Source: Campanula takesimana
Lineage: Eukaryota > Streptophyta > Magnoliopsida > Asterales > Campanulaceae
Direction: 5' to 3'
Assembly (NCBI GenBank): GCA_026119855.1
Contig: JAOWBW010000163.1
Coordinates: 620,001-684,000 of the forward strand
DNA: 64,000 nt
Shown: piece by piece, positions 32,792 through 45,697 of the stretch
How positions within the stretch are numbered: the first letter of the stretch is position 1
Layout of the letters: every line of letters starts with the position of its first letter
Program-made: the position numbers and the translations under genes
Notes under the pieces: generated by a model
Told to the model about the DNA's origin: nothing
What the model saw: only the letters and a program-made list of their open reading frames with translations
The model's database searches: none

Positions 32792-35700
32792 ACAAGTAAC
32801 CTCTCCAAGAGTCTTGCATAGTGAACTTTTCACTATCTTGTCTTTACTAGTACTTTAACTTTAACCAAACAACGTTTTAGACTTATCTTCATAAATCTAA
32901 ATTCCAATGATATATGTGGATTTTATCCAAGTCTTTCATTTAGAAACTCTTTCAGAATGAATTATATGTCAACAACATATATATATGACTTGGAATAATA
33001 TTACGCTCCCACTAAATTTATTGTAATCACAAGTCTCATACTTTATGAATTTCAAACTCTTTGAACACTACATCAAAATGAAATTTCACTCCAAGTAGTT
33101 TGCTTCAATCCATCTCATGGATTTCTGCAACTTGCATATTTTATTAGAATTTTATATATCAAAACTTTTAGGTTGTATCAAACACATCCTAAAGTATGTT
33201 CCTGTTAAGGAATGCTATTTTGATATCCATTTGTCATATTTCATATTCAAAATATGAGGTCATGACAATAAGAATTCTAATAATATTAAGCATGACTACA
33301 GGTGATAAAGTTTCATCACAATCGACATTATGAATTAACTTTTCTCAATTAGTCTTGCTTAATCAATATACAATTTTAGATTTTATGACTCCAAGTCATT
33401 GATCTAAATCCGGAGCGGACTTTGCATCTTGATAGGTAATAGGTCAATCATTCGCAATGATATTTTCCTAATTACTTTCTATTACGAGAAATCAATATTT
33501 CTTGTTATAGATAGTATCCTATCATTTATGCAAATAACTTTGTGTATACTTGAACGAATTTCTACAACTCCTTGTGAAGCTTTGTTCAATCTTCCATCTT
33601 AGGTTCTATGTCATTTTCTAAGTCTTGAGCTCTTCGAGATACATTTTACTCCCACTAGTTCTTTAGAGATAAACGATTTATCTAGAAAGTGCTATTTAGA
33701 GTAACAAACGATTTGTACTCTAAAGGGTGTAAAATTAATATCATTAAGATATCCCATAGAATTACATTTATAAGATTTAGGTGTGATTTTGTCCCAGACA
33801 ACACTTTTCTCAAAAGCATCACATCACAAATCTTTATGAAAGACAAACCAAGTTTTCTTTCATTCCATATCTTATATGGTATAACGAACCTCCTTAGACG
33901 AATCTCAATTTAGTGTAAGCGCAGCTGTTTCCAGCACATAATCCAGAAGGATAATTAAAGATCAGTTTAACTTATTATGAGACGAAAAACTGTGTTTTAC
34001 AGACAATCTGTAAACTTCTGGAACATCATCCGTACGGCTGCTGTTTCCAGATTCTGTTTTTCTTAAATTGCAGACTTTTTGCAGAATTCTCATCGAGTCC
34101 AAGGCTCAAATATTCATTACTTTGATCTCATCAGAGTACATCAATACTTTTGCCCTGAGGTGTTGAAATCCTTTCTAGCATTGTTACTTTAATAAACTAC
34201 ATACATCAAAATGTATAAGTTCAAAAGAGTACTTCCTGTTACTACTATTAGTAAAAGATGTCTTGATCAATTTCTAAGATTCACATCTATCACATGATTC
34301 AAAATCATATGAATTTAAAAGTCCGTCCCATGGAATTTTAGATATGTGTTTCTTATCATTTGATATAGACATTAATGCTTTTTAAGAATGTAACGATTAC
34401 ATCCTTATATTCAGATTTCCATTATTTACGTTATGCTCATTATTTTGTTCTTCCAAGATAAGGATATTAAGTCCCATTATATGATTAGCAATACAATAAG
34501 GCAAATCATATTTAATGGAACACTTTCTTATTTGAAATAAGAAATATCCATAATCTTCTAATGAAGAAACCAAAATAATATTTCTACTTAAAATAAGAAC
34601 ATAGCACCATTTGTTTAAAACAAATATGAACTTATTAGGTAAAGACACTTCGCAAGTTCCTATGATTAATGTTGCAACCATTACATCATTATTGCCACAT
34701 AGGTTAATCTTTACCCTTACAAGTAGAAATTTTAACATAAATACTTGAAGTGGTAGTCCAACTACCCTTCCTTTTTGATCTTTTAATTCAAATTGTAACT
34801 TCACCAACGGTCAATCCTATTGCCAAGGTACAAATTACATTCTTTGGAATTTAGGTTTTGCCACAAATATTTCCTTTTAGGCTTGACAACTTCTGTCTTG
34901 CCTTTATCTTAAATCCTTGTCCTTATTAACCTTTAGGGTTTGAGAATGTTTCAATTTGATATTAAGATATAGCACTTTAAACATCGAATGTCGCTTATGA
35001 ATTAATACCAAATCCGTTGTTAGTTCCAAACTAACTTGATTATCAAGCCAACTAAGGTAATTAATATGTCTCTCCATGTTCAAAACATGAGAACTTATTG
35101 ACATACCTTTCATTCATCAAATGAATGTTAGACTCTAATCAATCTCAAACTTTTCTTGCCTTTCTTGCTTGTAGGAACGCTTTCTACGTGATTGCTTATC
35201 AAATAAGCATCCATGTGTTTCATATACTTCTAAAGTTCTAAACATATGGTAGCAAGTCATAAGACAATTGACATCTATAGAATCATCCACATGTTTCTAA
35301 TAAATGTCTTTGTCCATCATTAAGCATTAGGTTTCTTAGAAATAGGATTTATTAAGAATTCATAACTTCCGATCTTGCTTTAGAACAATTCTTAAGCTCA
35401 TGACTAGGTCATGGAAGTTAATCTTATTCTTCTTAAAGTGGAGTCAATCGCAGTAATTATACATGATTATAGTTTAAGACATTCTACGAAATATGCAAAT
35501 AAATATACACATATATTTCATACCATTATCATTTAGAGACATTTAATGTATTTCATAATACTCCCACTAAATTATACACCTTCAAATACAACAATTGTAT
35601 AATATAATTTAAGTAGGCTAAGATCCGTATTTCACCCAACTTTGAGTCTGCTAGGGCACGACTTCTCAAAATCATGTTATTTAGGTAGATAACTCTTTAT

Positions 35701-36422
35701 CAATCACATCATATGTGACTCTTAGATCTTTTATGAGATTGTTAGACATCTTATGTCAAACATGTTTTAATCTCATCTGTGCCTTAGGCCCAAAACTGTT
35801 TTGATAGCCCAATTAAGTCAAACCATTTTAAACGTATAGGAAACTCTGATTCACTCATCTTGCTTATAGATGAATAGAATTAATGCGCCTACGCTAAGGC
35901 GTAACCCACATAAAACTACCCATGTACTCACAAGTGTTTTAATTATGGATTGACACTTGACTTAAGTTTTAAGAATGTTTATTTGCTTAGAGATATGCAT
36001 TATATATTTAATTATGTCAAACATAATATAATATAGTCTTTGCATAATGATGTTAACTAATCCAATTAATTAACAGAAGCAAAATCTTGTGATTTAATTA
36101 TGAAGCAACATAATGGGGACGGAATCTAAATTATCTGTAAACAATTTACAGATTGGATATTTCATTCGCATTCTCAGAAACAAGGCGTAAGCCTGCCATT
36201 GGTCCATGCAATGAATTAATCCAAATATAGTTTCTTTCTCTGCAAACTATTTGCACTTTGTATAGGGATAAATTCTGAAACTTTAAGATTACGCCAATCT
36301 TAAACTCCTTTAAGATTCTGATCTCATTAACAGTTTGGACTTCTGAACTTAAATATGTTTCAGGAAATATGATTTCCAAAACCTGCCGTCTGAAACAGAT
36401 CAGAATCAGTAATGCCCAAACC

Positions 36423-36468
36423 ATCCGTACGGATGTTTCTGGAAGCATACAGATTTATCCGTACAGCT
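36423..36468. promoter_or_regulatory. Palindrome pair in Copia-A leader, copy 1
   Basis: ATCCGTACGGAT at 36423 and a degraded ATCCGTACAGCT at 36457, 34 bp apart, in the leader downstream of the 5' LTR. Confidence 0.5.
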
Positions 36469-36913
36469 CTTTCATACAGGTCACATAAACTCTGATCTTC
36501 AGAATTCTGAAACTGTATCTGCAGAGCATCTTGAAATTGAAAGCACAAACCGCACGGCCGAAACTAATCCAAAAGACATCCACATTTCCGTGCTAAGATC
36601 AAGAAACCAAGCAACTTCTATATACGGTCGAAACTAAGCCAAAAGGCATCCACATTCCCGTATAGATTGGATACTTGTTTCAAGATCTTTCATTGTCTCT
36701 TAATCTCATAGATTACAGAAGTTCTAAACTCTTTAGAACTCTGATTTCTGTAATTCATTTTGAATTCTTCGGCTGAAAACTGTTTCAGGAAACATTGTTT
36801 CGAAAACCATCCGTCTGAAAGCAGTTTTCAGTTTCCAGATTCGAATTCTGTAAACAATTTACAGAATAATCTGAACACCAGAAAACAAAATCAAATCTGA
36901 GAATTTCCAAACT

Positions 36914-36958
36914 ATCCGTACGGATCAGTTTGGCATCATCCAAACCATCTGTACGGAT
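36914..36958. promoter_or_regulatory. Palindrome pair in Copia-A leader, copy 2
   Basis: ATCCGTACGGAT at 36914 and ATCTGTACGGAT at 36947, 33 bp apart. They are followed by GGTAGGATCCCAG, which echoes GCAGGATCCAG after the LTR copies; the whole block looks duplicated from the LTR. Confidence 0.6.
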
Positions 36959-37374
36959 CCATTGGTAGGATCCCAGATTTCCAGTTTTTTTCAGAATTTC
37001 AGAAATTCGACCAAATCCAATATCATGTTTATACATAATCAGATTACAAAAACATGAATTTACAGATTACGAATTTAATTAGATCTAATCAATATCATGA
37101 GTAAACAATTTATTACATACACAAATTAGATCCAAATTATCAATACACATAATCCAATTATTTATTGATATCCCAAACATGCAATTATTCATATGGATCA
37201 AATCAATACAATAATTACATAATCCCCATATTCATGCTCATAAATTTTATATCTCATATATAAAACTCAAATCACACATTCATCTTATTATCATGTAGAT
37301 ATCATATAATCGAATTAAACAATTTCAACATGATATACTAAAATAATCAACAACGAACGGGGCTCTGATACCAC

Positions 37375-38586
37375 TGTTGGGTTTTGATGCATCATGCGCA
37401 GCGGATATCAAGAACACCCTCTTGATCTGGATTGCTAGACCCAATGCTTGATGAAGAAACGATTTCTTCGTAAGAATTATTTTGCTCCATTGATTATTGA
37501 GTTATAATGATTCTAAATCTCAAAACTAATAATCCCCTCTATATTTGTGTAATTGTTTCTCAAACAACATGTTATGATTTCTAAAATAAACCATTAGGTT
37601 TCTCAAACCCAACTGCACACATATATAATAGGGTATAAACAGAATTCCTTTTGGGATCAGAATTCCTTGTCAAACAAGAGATCTGAACAAACTGTTTTCC
37701 GTCTGGACAAACCATCCGTACGGATTGGTTGGGTGGCTCACAAACCATTCGTACGGATCCTTCCAGCAGGATCCAGTTTTTCCCGTTTTCTGTGCCTTAT
37801 TCAATCCGTTCTATTGTGTGTGACCCAATAGGATTATACTAAGTTGGCAACGAGTCCGAACGAGTCAGAACCCGTAAGTCATAAGCGGACTCTAGCAAGC
37901 CATTATGACTACCCAATTAGTATAACTTTGAAAGCCCAAAGTAACCTTATAGAACATATCACAATCCCTTTGTCACAGGATATCATATTGGACGTAAGTC
38001 ATGGTCCATGTCAACTTATGTTGTCCAATGCTTTCTCGATCTCGAGTAGATTGATATGAGCAAATAACATCGGCTGTACACTATTATCAATCTCACTCAT
38101 CGAGTGGCCAAGCAGATATCTCTCTTGAGAGAGGGACAAATCCCATCTTGACTTATCATTCTTCCCTACAGGAATCCGATTATGCCAATCGTAGCCTTTA
38201 TAACTTCCCGGTTAGGGGTAGCGTTTGAGTACGTCAAACATAATGTTCATCATGTGGAAGACTATGATAATCTCAGGTCTAAGGATGAATGATATAACTA
38301 TTATGAGATTTAATTATGAAATTTAACCATGACATAAATCTCATAACAGGTCTATCCAATACTTGTTCTCCAACATGTACTCGCAAGTTTAATCCGCATC
38401 CTATGCGCTATAATCATCATATGATTATCCATTAAACTCATGCTAGCCCTTCATAAGTGCTAGGGACAATGATTATTATAATAAACATGCAAAGGATATA
38501 ATAATCGGGTTTGTTATCTCTATAACAATAAAGCTATGATATAACGCATAGGCCTTTCTCAAGGGCCTAGGGCATAATATCCAACA
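37375..38586 (-). repeat. Copia-A 5' LTR (1212 bp, internally deleted)
   Basis: TGTTGGGTTTTGATGCATCA to ATATCCAACA. Compared with the 3' LTR it lacks about 165 bp right after GCGCAGCGGA. The deletion is bounded by a short CGGA repeat, typical of microhomology deletion. Confidence 0.9.
37714..37758. promoter_or_regulatory. Palindrome pair, Copia-A type (5' LTR)
   Basis: ATCCGTACGGAT at 37714 and ATTCGTACGGAT at 37747, 33 bp apart, the counterpart of 20024-20068. Confidence 0.6.
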
Positions 38587-38591
38587 CCTAT

Positions 38592-39036
38592 ATACCTCCG
38601 AACAAGCAAGGGCCAGCTGGACTCACACAAGAATGCACAAGTAGGTATTTACTTGAACTACGAGAGTAGAACTAATCCAAAAGTAGTGGAATAGCTCATC
38701 AAGAAACATGCTTCAAGTAATCAAGAAGTCACATTGTCATCAAGTAGCTATATGCAATGGTTGCACATACACGTCAAGAACATTTCTCATACACGTTAGT
38801 GCTTGTTCATAGCACTTTCAAGTTCATTACCATACACATGTATTGGTTTCAAGGCATGTACAAGATTTTATCATCTTATATTCAAGTTCTTAATCCACTT
38901 CTATGGATGTTTAAGACATGTACAAAATTTTATTATCTTATACTCGAGTTATCATTCCAATCTTTGGACATTCAAGTCATATATAAGAGTTAGACATCTT
39001 ATACTTCAAGTTCATCATCCTATACTAAGGCTCTAT
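38592..39036 (-). repeat. Gypsy-1 5' LTR, segment 2
   Basis: Continues the LTR after Copia-A (ATACCTCCGAACAAGC), parallel to about 12171-12617 of the 3' LTR. It ends AAGGCTCTAT where Gypsy-3 begins. Its last ~70 bp are repeated at 59323-59393. Confidence 0.9.
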
Positions 39037-39823
39037 TGTAACGACCCCAAAACCCATCCCTGTTTATTTTATATTTTTGGGGATTTTTATTTGCCTTATG
39101 TGTGCATTTTATGTGTTGCATTATATTTTATGATTTGCACATCTTACTTGATTAATTGTGTTATTTACTTAGTTAGTAGTAATAATGGTTAAGTGAGTTA
39201 AATGATTAAGTTGAAACTTTAGGGTCCTTAGTGAAATTATAACTTTGGGGGCTTAAGTGTTAAAAATGAAAGTCCAGTGGCCAAAGTTGGAAAAGTGGGT
39301 AAAAACTTATAAACTTATCCTTCTCTTCTCTTTCTCTGTGTATGAATTATGCTCTGCAACTTTCTATGTTTCTCCTAAGGTTAAGAAAGAAAAGGTAAGT
39401 TCATCTTATTTCGATTTATTTCTTTTTATTTACTACTCCGTTTTAAAATCTAATTATATAAAAATGATCAGGGCGTTGAGTAGGTCATTTCTACCCGAAC
39501 AAAACATATTTCCTTGATACTCTTTCTGGAAATAGGTAAGTTACTAATTCCCCTTAAATTTTAAAATGGTCATATATATGTTGTATATATTATGTGTAGT
39601 GAAATTATTATGAAAAGAATTTATTTGTGATACTTGTAATTTTGGGACAAAGTAAGTATTTGGTATGTTTGGTTTGGTTGGGTTCAAAGTGGTGTTAAAG
39701 TTGTTTTGAGACTGAATTTGTAGCCTTAGTAAATTTATAAACGTTAAGTGTTGTAAGTGTTGTACTTTTGGGACGGTGAAACGAAGAGAGTAAAATTAGC
39801 AAGTTTTGGGCCTGTCAAGTTTT

Positions 39824-39931
39824 TGGGCGACCGCCCAGAATGGGTTTGGCGACCGCCCATGCTATCTGAAAGGTTTGGTCTGGGACAGAGTATTTTGGGC
39901 GACCGCCCAGTCTGGTATGGGCGACCGCCCA
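39824..39931. promoter_or_regulatory. Four-palindrome cassette in Gypsy-3 5' LTR
   Basis: TGGGCGACCGCCCA (39824), TTGGCGACCGCCCA (39846), TGGGCGACCGCCCA (39896 and 39918). Spacing is 22, 50 and 22 bp. Confidence 0.75.
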
Positions 39932-42264
39932 TAATTGCTGAAATGTTGAGTTGTTCCAATCCAAGTGATTTAGAGTTCAATCTTCGTCTAGGTCTTAGGT
40001 GATATCCTAGAGTACCTAGAGGGTTGTTGTGGAACACTCTAGTGTTTGAAATCGGTTCCTTTGTGAACATATGTGTTGTGGAATTTGATTGAATGTTAAT
40101 TGGATATTGTTGAACATCTTTTGATGTGGTTTGGATTGGTTCATCTTTGTAATATGTTTGTCTTGGTTTCCTACTTTGGAATCATTGCCCCCGGTTGTTG
40201 TTTAAGCAAGTATTCATTACTATGCTCGTGTTTAAAGTCCAGCTGGTACTTTGACACGCCCCAAGTCCCGGGATCCCCTAATAGAACCTCGAACCTGGTG
40301 CGCGTAACTAACAAGAAACAAGAAACTAACGGGAAACAGGAACAATACCTGTTAGAAACAAACTGACATGCTATATATACTCAAGAGTAAGGAGCTAAGA
40401 TAGTTCACAACGAGTTCTAGACCAAGAAAATTAAAACCAAACATGGTTACATACAGCGGAAGACATGCCTAGCACATAATCTGGCATCAAGAGATGTCTA
40501 GAGACAACAAGTACTACACAAGTCTACCCCAACAAGCCCTGAGTTTAACAACTCATACAATATCGTTCTTACCAAAGTGTAAAAGGACACTAGTCTCAAA
40601 CAAGAACATCCTGCGGAGTACGTTCCCAGCTATGTCGAACCTCACTGCGTACTATCCCTTGCTTCCTGGGGGGGGGGAAACAAATAAAGGGTGAGATAAA
40701 TCTCAGTAAGCTATTAACATGCAACTACATGACATGTTATCATGCAATTCAAGTAGATACTCAAGTAATCATATATCAAGTATCATCAAGTAACAAGTAT
40801 AGGAGAGGCTAAGCCAACTCAACAAGTAATCAAGCTTAAGATATGATCAGGTAACAAGTAGTCAAGTAGTGTGAGAGGCTAGAACAACTCACCATGAAGC
40901 ACATAGGCCTATCACGTATCATTACCTGAATCCTTCCTTATTCCTCCCAAGAATACCATTGTTGTCGATGCTTGTATAGCTGAGGACAACCACGATCAAG
41001 ATCAAGAGACTGCTATGCAGTATATAAGAAGACCCGGTAACCAGTGTCATTCGCAAGAACAAGATTCACGAGGTGTTCACGAGTTAGCATTCACTTATAT
41101 CAGGCGTATTGCTCTAATACAGGATGCTAAGCCCTTACTATGGCTAGTAGTAAGGGAAAAACAGACCGAATGCATAGACCCGCGATTATCACTTAAACCC
41201 CAGCTCTCGCGATAAGCGTGAACCTATACACCCCTCTGCACCAAATAAGCCAGCTGGACTCACACGAGAATGCACAAGTAGATGTTTACTTGAACTACGA
41301 GAATAGAACTAAGTCCCATATTAGTGGACCAGTCTTTATGCACCATGTAATCATGTATCATGTGCTCACAAGAATATGCACCATGTAATCATGTATCATG
41401 TGCTCACGAGAATACAAGTACACGTACGCAATCATTGCGAAGACAAATCAATCTAACAATGGCACGTAGAGTGTCCATATAACACGGTCAATCCAAGTTA
41501 GAGTCTATTAATAACAGACCTCAAACAAGTAGTAGGGTATATCATTCTATATCACTTTTTCACATGCCAAGTTTGCACGTACATATTCATATCACGTTTA
41601 ACACATTAAAGTGTCTATCACGATACCCTTACAATCACATAGAGCCCAAAACCTGAGACTCTAAATACATAATAGAATAGGTCACATTCATACCTAGTCA
41701 CAGTCATATCTCACGTATATGTATCGTTAATAATCGAATACATTTTCCAACACATATTGTGTTCGGTAGTTATTCTTATTAACTTAAATCGTAGTATACA
41801 CGATTATATGAATTATCTTCATATTACACTAGTCCCTATTTTCTTTAGGAACCCATTTCAAGACAAGATATCTTCTTTATTCTTTATATACTTCATTGAG
41901 TATATACACGATTAAAACCAATCACTAGCACTTTAGTGCTTGTTCATAGCACTTACAATATACACGTATTAAATTCAAGTATGTAGTAGAGTTAATCATT
42001 CTCTATCTAGTTCCATATCCCAACTCTTTTGGTTATTCATACCATGTATCAAGTAATCAAGAAGCCACATTCTATTAAGTAACTATATGCAAGATTTGCA
42101 TATACACATCAAGGATCTTTCAAGTTTATTACCATACACATATATTGGTGTCAAGGCACATACAAGATTTTATAATCTTATATTCAAGTCTTAATCCAAT
42201 TATTTGGATGTTCAAGTCATGTACAAGATTTTATTGTCTTATACTTCAAGTTACTATCTCAACT

Positions 42265-42350
42265 TAAGACATTCAAGACATTCAAGACATTCAGGATATT
42301 CAAGACATTCAAGACATTCAAGACATTCAGGACATTCAAGACATTCAATA
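42265..42350. repeat. Minisatellite of GACATTCAA units
   Basis: About nine imperfect copies of GACATTCAA, some as GACATTCAG or GATATTCAA, in a row inside sLTR-D. Confidence 0.9.
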
Positions 42351-43088
42351 CATATACAAGATTTTATCATCTTATATCCAAGTTCTCAATCCATTTCTTT
42401 GGATGGTTAAACATGTACAAGAGTTAATTATCTTATACTTCAAGTTCAAGCTAGGAAGATGAATTATATATCTTTCACTTATTATTTTCCAATCCTTTTC
42501 GTAGGACATTCAAGCTCAAGACATTAGTTGGTGCCCCTAAGGTACACAAACATTAACTTCAAGACACATAAAAGAGAGTTACTACCCTTATACTCAAGTT
42601 ATCCTTTAATTATGATTCAAGTCCACATTTCATTTGTTCACAAAGGGACTATTTTTCAGTACTAGAGTGTTCTACAACACTCATCTAGGCCATCTAGGGT
42701 AGTATCCTAAACCTAGACCAAGAATACTTCGAATTCACATTAAGTAAAATGAGTTATACAACCCATACTTACAAGTTCATAATCCCCTACATAGGATATT
42801 CGAGCTCAAGACACTAATTTGGTGCCCTCAAGGTGCACAAGCATAGGTTCCAAGACAAGCATAACACATAAGTGCTTGTTCATATCACTTTCAAGACATA
42901 AAGAAGAGTTCTTCCTTTTATACTCAAGTTCTCATTTTAATTTAATGAGCAATCATGTTCAAGACTCACTTCTGATACCCCTAAGGTGTCACAACACTTG
43001 CTAGGACATCTTATCTTAAGGCTATATGCCTTAGGAGGGATAAGCTTTCAATTTAATTTAGATTTAAAACACTTTGGTTGGAACAGGG

Positions 43089-43201
43089 GACCGGGCGGGA
43101 GCCTATGGTAGACCGGGCGGGTGCTCATTGAAACACTTTTGAAACCCAAAACTTCTGTTGAAAAGGGTGGGCGCTCGAGGGACCACCAGGCGGGCGCCTG
43201 G
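43089..43201. promoter_or_regulatory. Four-motif cassette in sLTR-D (diverged palindromes)
   Basis: Cores GGCGGGAGCC (43094), GGCGGGTGCT (43116), GGTGGGCGCT (43166) and GGCGGGCGCC (43189). Spacing is 22, 50 and 23 bp, matching the other cassettes although the core sequence differs. Confidence 0.6.
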
Positions 43202-44205
43202 TACAATTTTCAGCAAATACCAAATTTCTTTCCAGACTTAGAATTCTCCGTCCAAAGCGTAGGAGTATACTTTTACTCACAATTTAACATTCAAGAGTGC
43301 ATTTTAACATGCTCAGAACACTTCTATAGGGACACTTTATTACTTTGTCACCGTCCCACAAGTAATAGAATAATTCTCTTTTATTCCATTTAAATAATTC
43401 ACTGTCCCAAAAGTATAAGTACAATTTTATAATATGCTAATATACCCATTTATGGATACTTCCATTCATTTCCCCGTACCACAAATAATGGTACAATTTT
43501 TCTAATAATATTTAAATCAAGTTACTATTTTACCGTCTCACGAATAGGAGTATAATTTTTCTACTACTTATACTATTCCCAGGTGCCCTAACATATTCAA
43601 ACAATCTTTCAAGTTCACTTTATCAATAAACCCAGGACATGTTAATACTCCCTTCGTCCCAATTTTACAAGTATCACGAAAATTGCCCAAAACACAATTT
43701 TAACAAGAACAAGTATCGGGAATAACATATATGCATGTTATTACAAGTAAGGGGGAGTCAATAGCTTACCTAGTCCGAAATCAAGTTGACCCAAATTAAT
43801 TTCTGATCGGCCTGGAACGCTCTATTCAATGCCACGAATATTTATCCGGGACCGGAATCACGAACGGAGGGATAATTAAACTCGAGGAGTCGAGAATAGG
43901 GTAAAACTCTAACCCTAACTTTGAAACAGAGGAAAGAACGAGAAGAAACTTGAGAATTTGCTTTCTCAGTGAAAGCAACAACAAGTTATACTTGCAAGAT
44001 TCCAAGAATTGCAATTTGGCCCCTCAAGTTCTAACTTTGACAAAAAGGCCCCTAAACTTTCAACTTTGACATTTAACCACCTTAATTTTCTAAAGCAGTT
44101 AAATAATTAACTCAAATAAAATAGCATATAAATATGCTAGTCAAGAATTTAACAAGCAAGTCAAGAATTTAACAAGAATTAGGACGGGCGTTACATAATT
44201 GTTGT

Positions 44206-44340
44206 GGTGTCAGGCAGTGGGAGAATTATTGTGGCACAAGTTAAGTTCACTATAAGTTTTTCCATTGGTACCTTGAGTCAGGCAGTGGTAGAATTATAGT
44301 GGCACACAAGCCAAGTTCACCATAAGGTTTTCCGCTGCTG
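44206..44340. repeat. ~69-bp tandem duplication in Gypsy-3 LTR
   Basis: TCAGGCAGTGGGAGAATTAT...CCATTGGTACC is followed by TCAGGCAGTGGTAGAATTAT...CCGCTGCTGCC, two diverged head-to-tail copies. Confidence 0.85.
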
Positions 44341-45490
44341 CCTTTTCTGTTTTCCCCAGTCCAGATTGGCCTTGGATGGGATGAATCGCTCCCTTGGGTG
44401 AGCATTTGGGTTATGACTTTGTGTCATATTCCCCCCGTTGTTACTTTGGTTCTTATGGTTATGGTTTGGTTTTCGGGATCCCGGCTTCAGCTATTTATAC
44501 TGCTCAGATGGTTTTCTCAGTTGGTTTTCTCAGATGGTATTCTCAGACAGTTATGTTTATTGGGTAAACCATGGCTTGGTATCCACCTGAGTGTGGCATT
44601 TGTGGTATTTGTGGTATATGAGTAGGTTTTTGTTGGTGTTGGTTCCCTAGGCACGTTTGTTAAACGTTGTATAAGTTATCATTTTATTCATGATGATAAA
44701 GAGATAATAAGATTATTATTGTTGCTCATGTTTTTTTATAATAATCTCCGTCCCTAGAGCTTGTTAAGCACTAGTATAAAGGCTAAATGATCATGGGATG
44801 ATCATGTTAGATTTATGGGTACTTGTTTGGAACAAGGTACTGGACATGACCCGCTGTATGAGATTTATGTCATGGTCTATGTCATATATAAATCTCATAT
44901 TAGTTATGTCATTTGAATCCTTAGACATGAAGTTATTATAGTCTTCCACTTGATGAAGATTATGTTTGACATATTCAAACGTTGCCTTAACACGGTAGTT
45001 ATAAAGGGTAGGATTGGCATAATCGGATTCACGTAGGGAAAAATAATAAGCTAAATGGATTTGTCCCTCTTCGGAGAGATGTCAAGCTTGGGCCCCTCGA
45101 AGGAATGATGTCGGTGAAATGTTTGGCCAAACTCAAATGGATTGATTGGATTAATGTAATTTGGATTATCAACATATTCGGAATCGAGAAAGTATTGAAT
45201 AATACAAGTTGACTTATTGACCATGACTTGTGTTCAATGACATCGTGGACAAAGGGATTATGACATGTTCTAAAGGAATGCGAACTTGTATCTAGTTATA
45301 CTATTTGGGTAGGTATGACGGTTTGCTAGAACATAATCATATCTTATGGTTTCATGTTTGAACCCATTGCCAATTTAGTATAATCCTAGAGGGTCACACA
45401 CAATAGAACGAATCTTAAATAAGGACTACATTGGAATATTGAGTCGAAGGACTTTGGAGGAATTTGGAAATTTGAGAAATCTGGGGAAGG

Positions 45491-45599
45491 TGTGCGACCG
45501 CACAAAAGGTCTTGGGTGGCCACACAACTTGGTTCAAATAGTACCAGAAACCTTCCAGATAGATGTGCGGCCGCACAGGAGGTTTTGGGCGGCCGCACA
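45491..45599. promoter_or_regulatory. Four-palindrome cassette in Copia-C 5' LTR
   Basis: TGTGCGACCGCACA (45491), TGGGTGGCCACACA (45513), TGTGCGGCCGCACA (45564), TGGGCGGCCGCACA (45586). Spacing is 22, 51 and 22 bp. Confidence 0.75.
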
Positions 45600-45689
45600 C
45601 CATGTCGGGACTGGTTTCCTAATTCGATTTGGAAAAGAATTTTGGACGGGTTTAGACACAAGTTTCCTATTTGGAATAGGTCTAACTTG

Positions 45690-45697
45690 TATATAAA
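45690..45697 (+). promoter_or_regulatory. TATA box of Copia-C LTR
   Basis: TATATAAA in ACTTGTATATAAACAGC; the 3' LTR has the same at 52460-52467. Its position downstream of the cassette puts the cassette in U3. Confidence 0.65.

Larger units (their letters stand above)
32797..37374 (-). pseudogene. Copia-A gag-pol remnant and leader
   Basis: Minus-strand fragments remain, notably about 34400-34800. There a GAG-pre-integrase/protease-type stretch is recognisable (CEVSLPNKFIFVLNKWCYV, YCIANHIMGL, LNILILEEQ). Frames are broken throughout and no enzyme core can be read. The upstream leader (about 36000-37374) carries palindrome pairs like those in its LTRs. The primer site lies at about 37360-37374. 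Confidence 0.75.
19525..38586 (-). mobile_element. Copia-A: Ty1/copia element, decayed, host of two insertions
   Basis: Minus-strand element with target duplication CCTAT (19520-19524 and 38587-38591). The 5' LTR is 37375-38586. The primer site reads GTGGTATCAGAGCCCC on minus directly inside. The polypurine tract GCAAGTGGGAGAT (minus) abuts the 3' LTR at 19525-22421. Without sLTR-B and Gypsy-2 the internal region is about 5.3 kb. It carries only shattered gag-pol traces and is inactive. LTR ends and polypurine tract match Copia-C, so the two are related families. Confidence 0.9.
40252..44195 (-). mobile_element. sLTR-D: long solo LTR of the Gypsy-1/Gypsy-2 type
   Basis: On the plus strand it runs TGACACGCCCCAAGTCCCGG to GACGGGCGTTACA, so it is a minus-strand LTR, 3944 bp. 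Flanks are TACTT (40247-40251) and TAATT (44196-44200), a 5-bp duplication with one change. The target is continuous in the other Gypsy-3 LTR near 59243. It is about 1.4 kb longer than the Gypsy-1 and Gypsy-2 LTRs, mainly in 41200-43050, where local repeats occur: a ~40-bp direct duplication near 41336-41415 and the array at 42265. No internal coding DNA is present. Confidence 0.88.

Noticed and set aside
34397..34807. A 136-residue host gene on the minus strand
   Set aside because: The sequence reads as copia GAG-pre-integrase/protease remnants of Copia-A.
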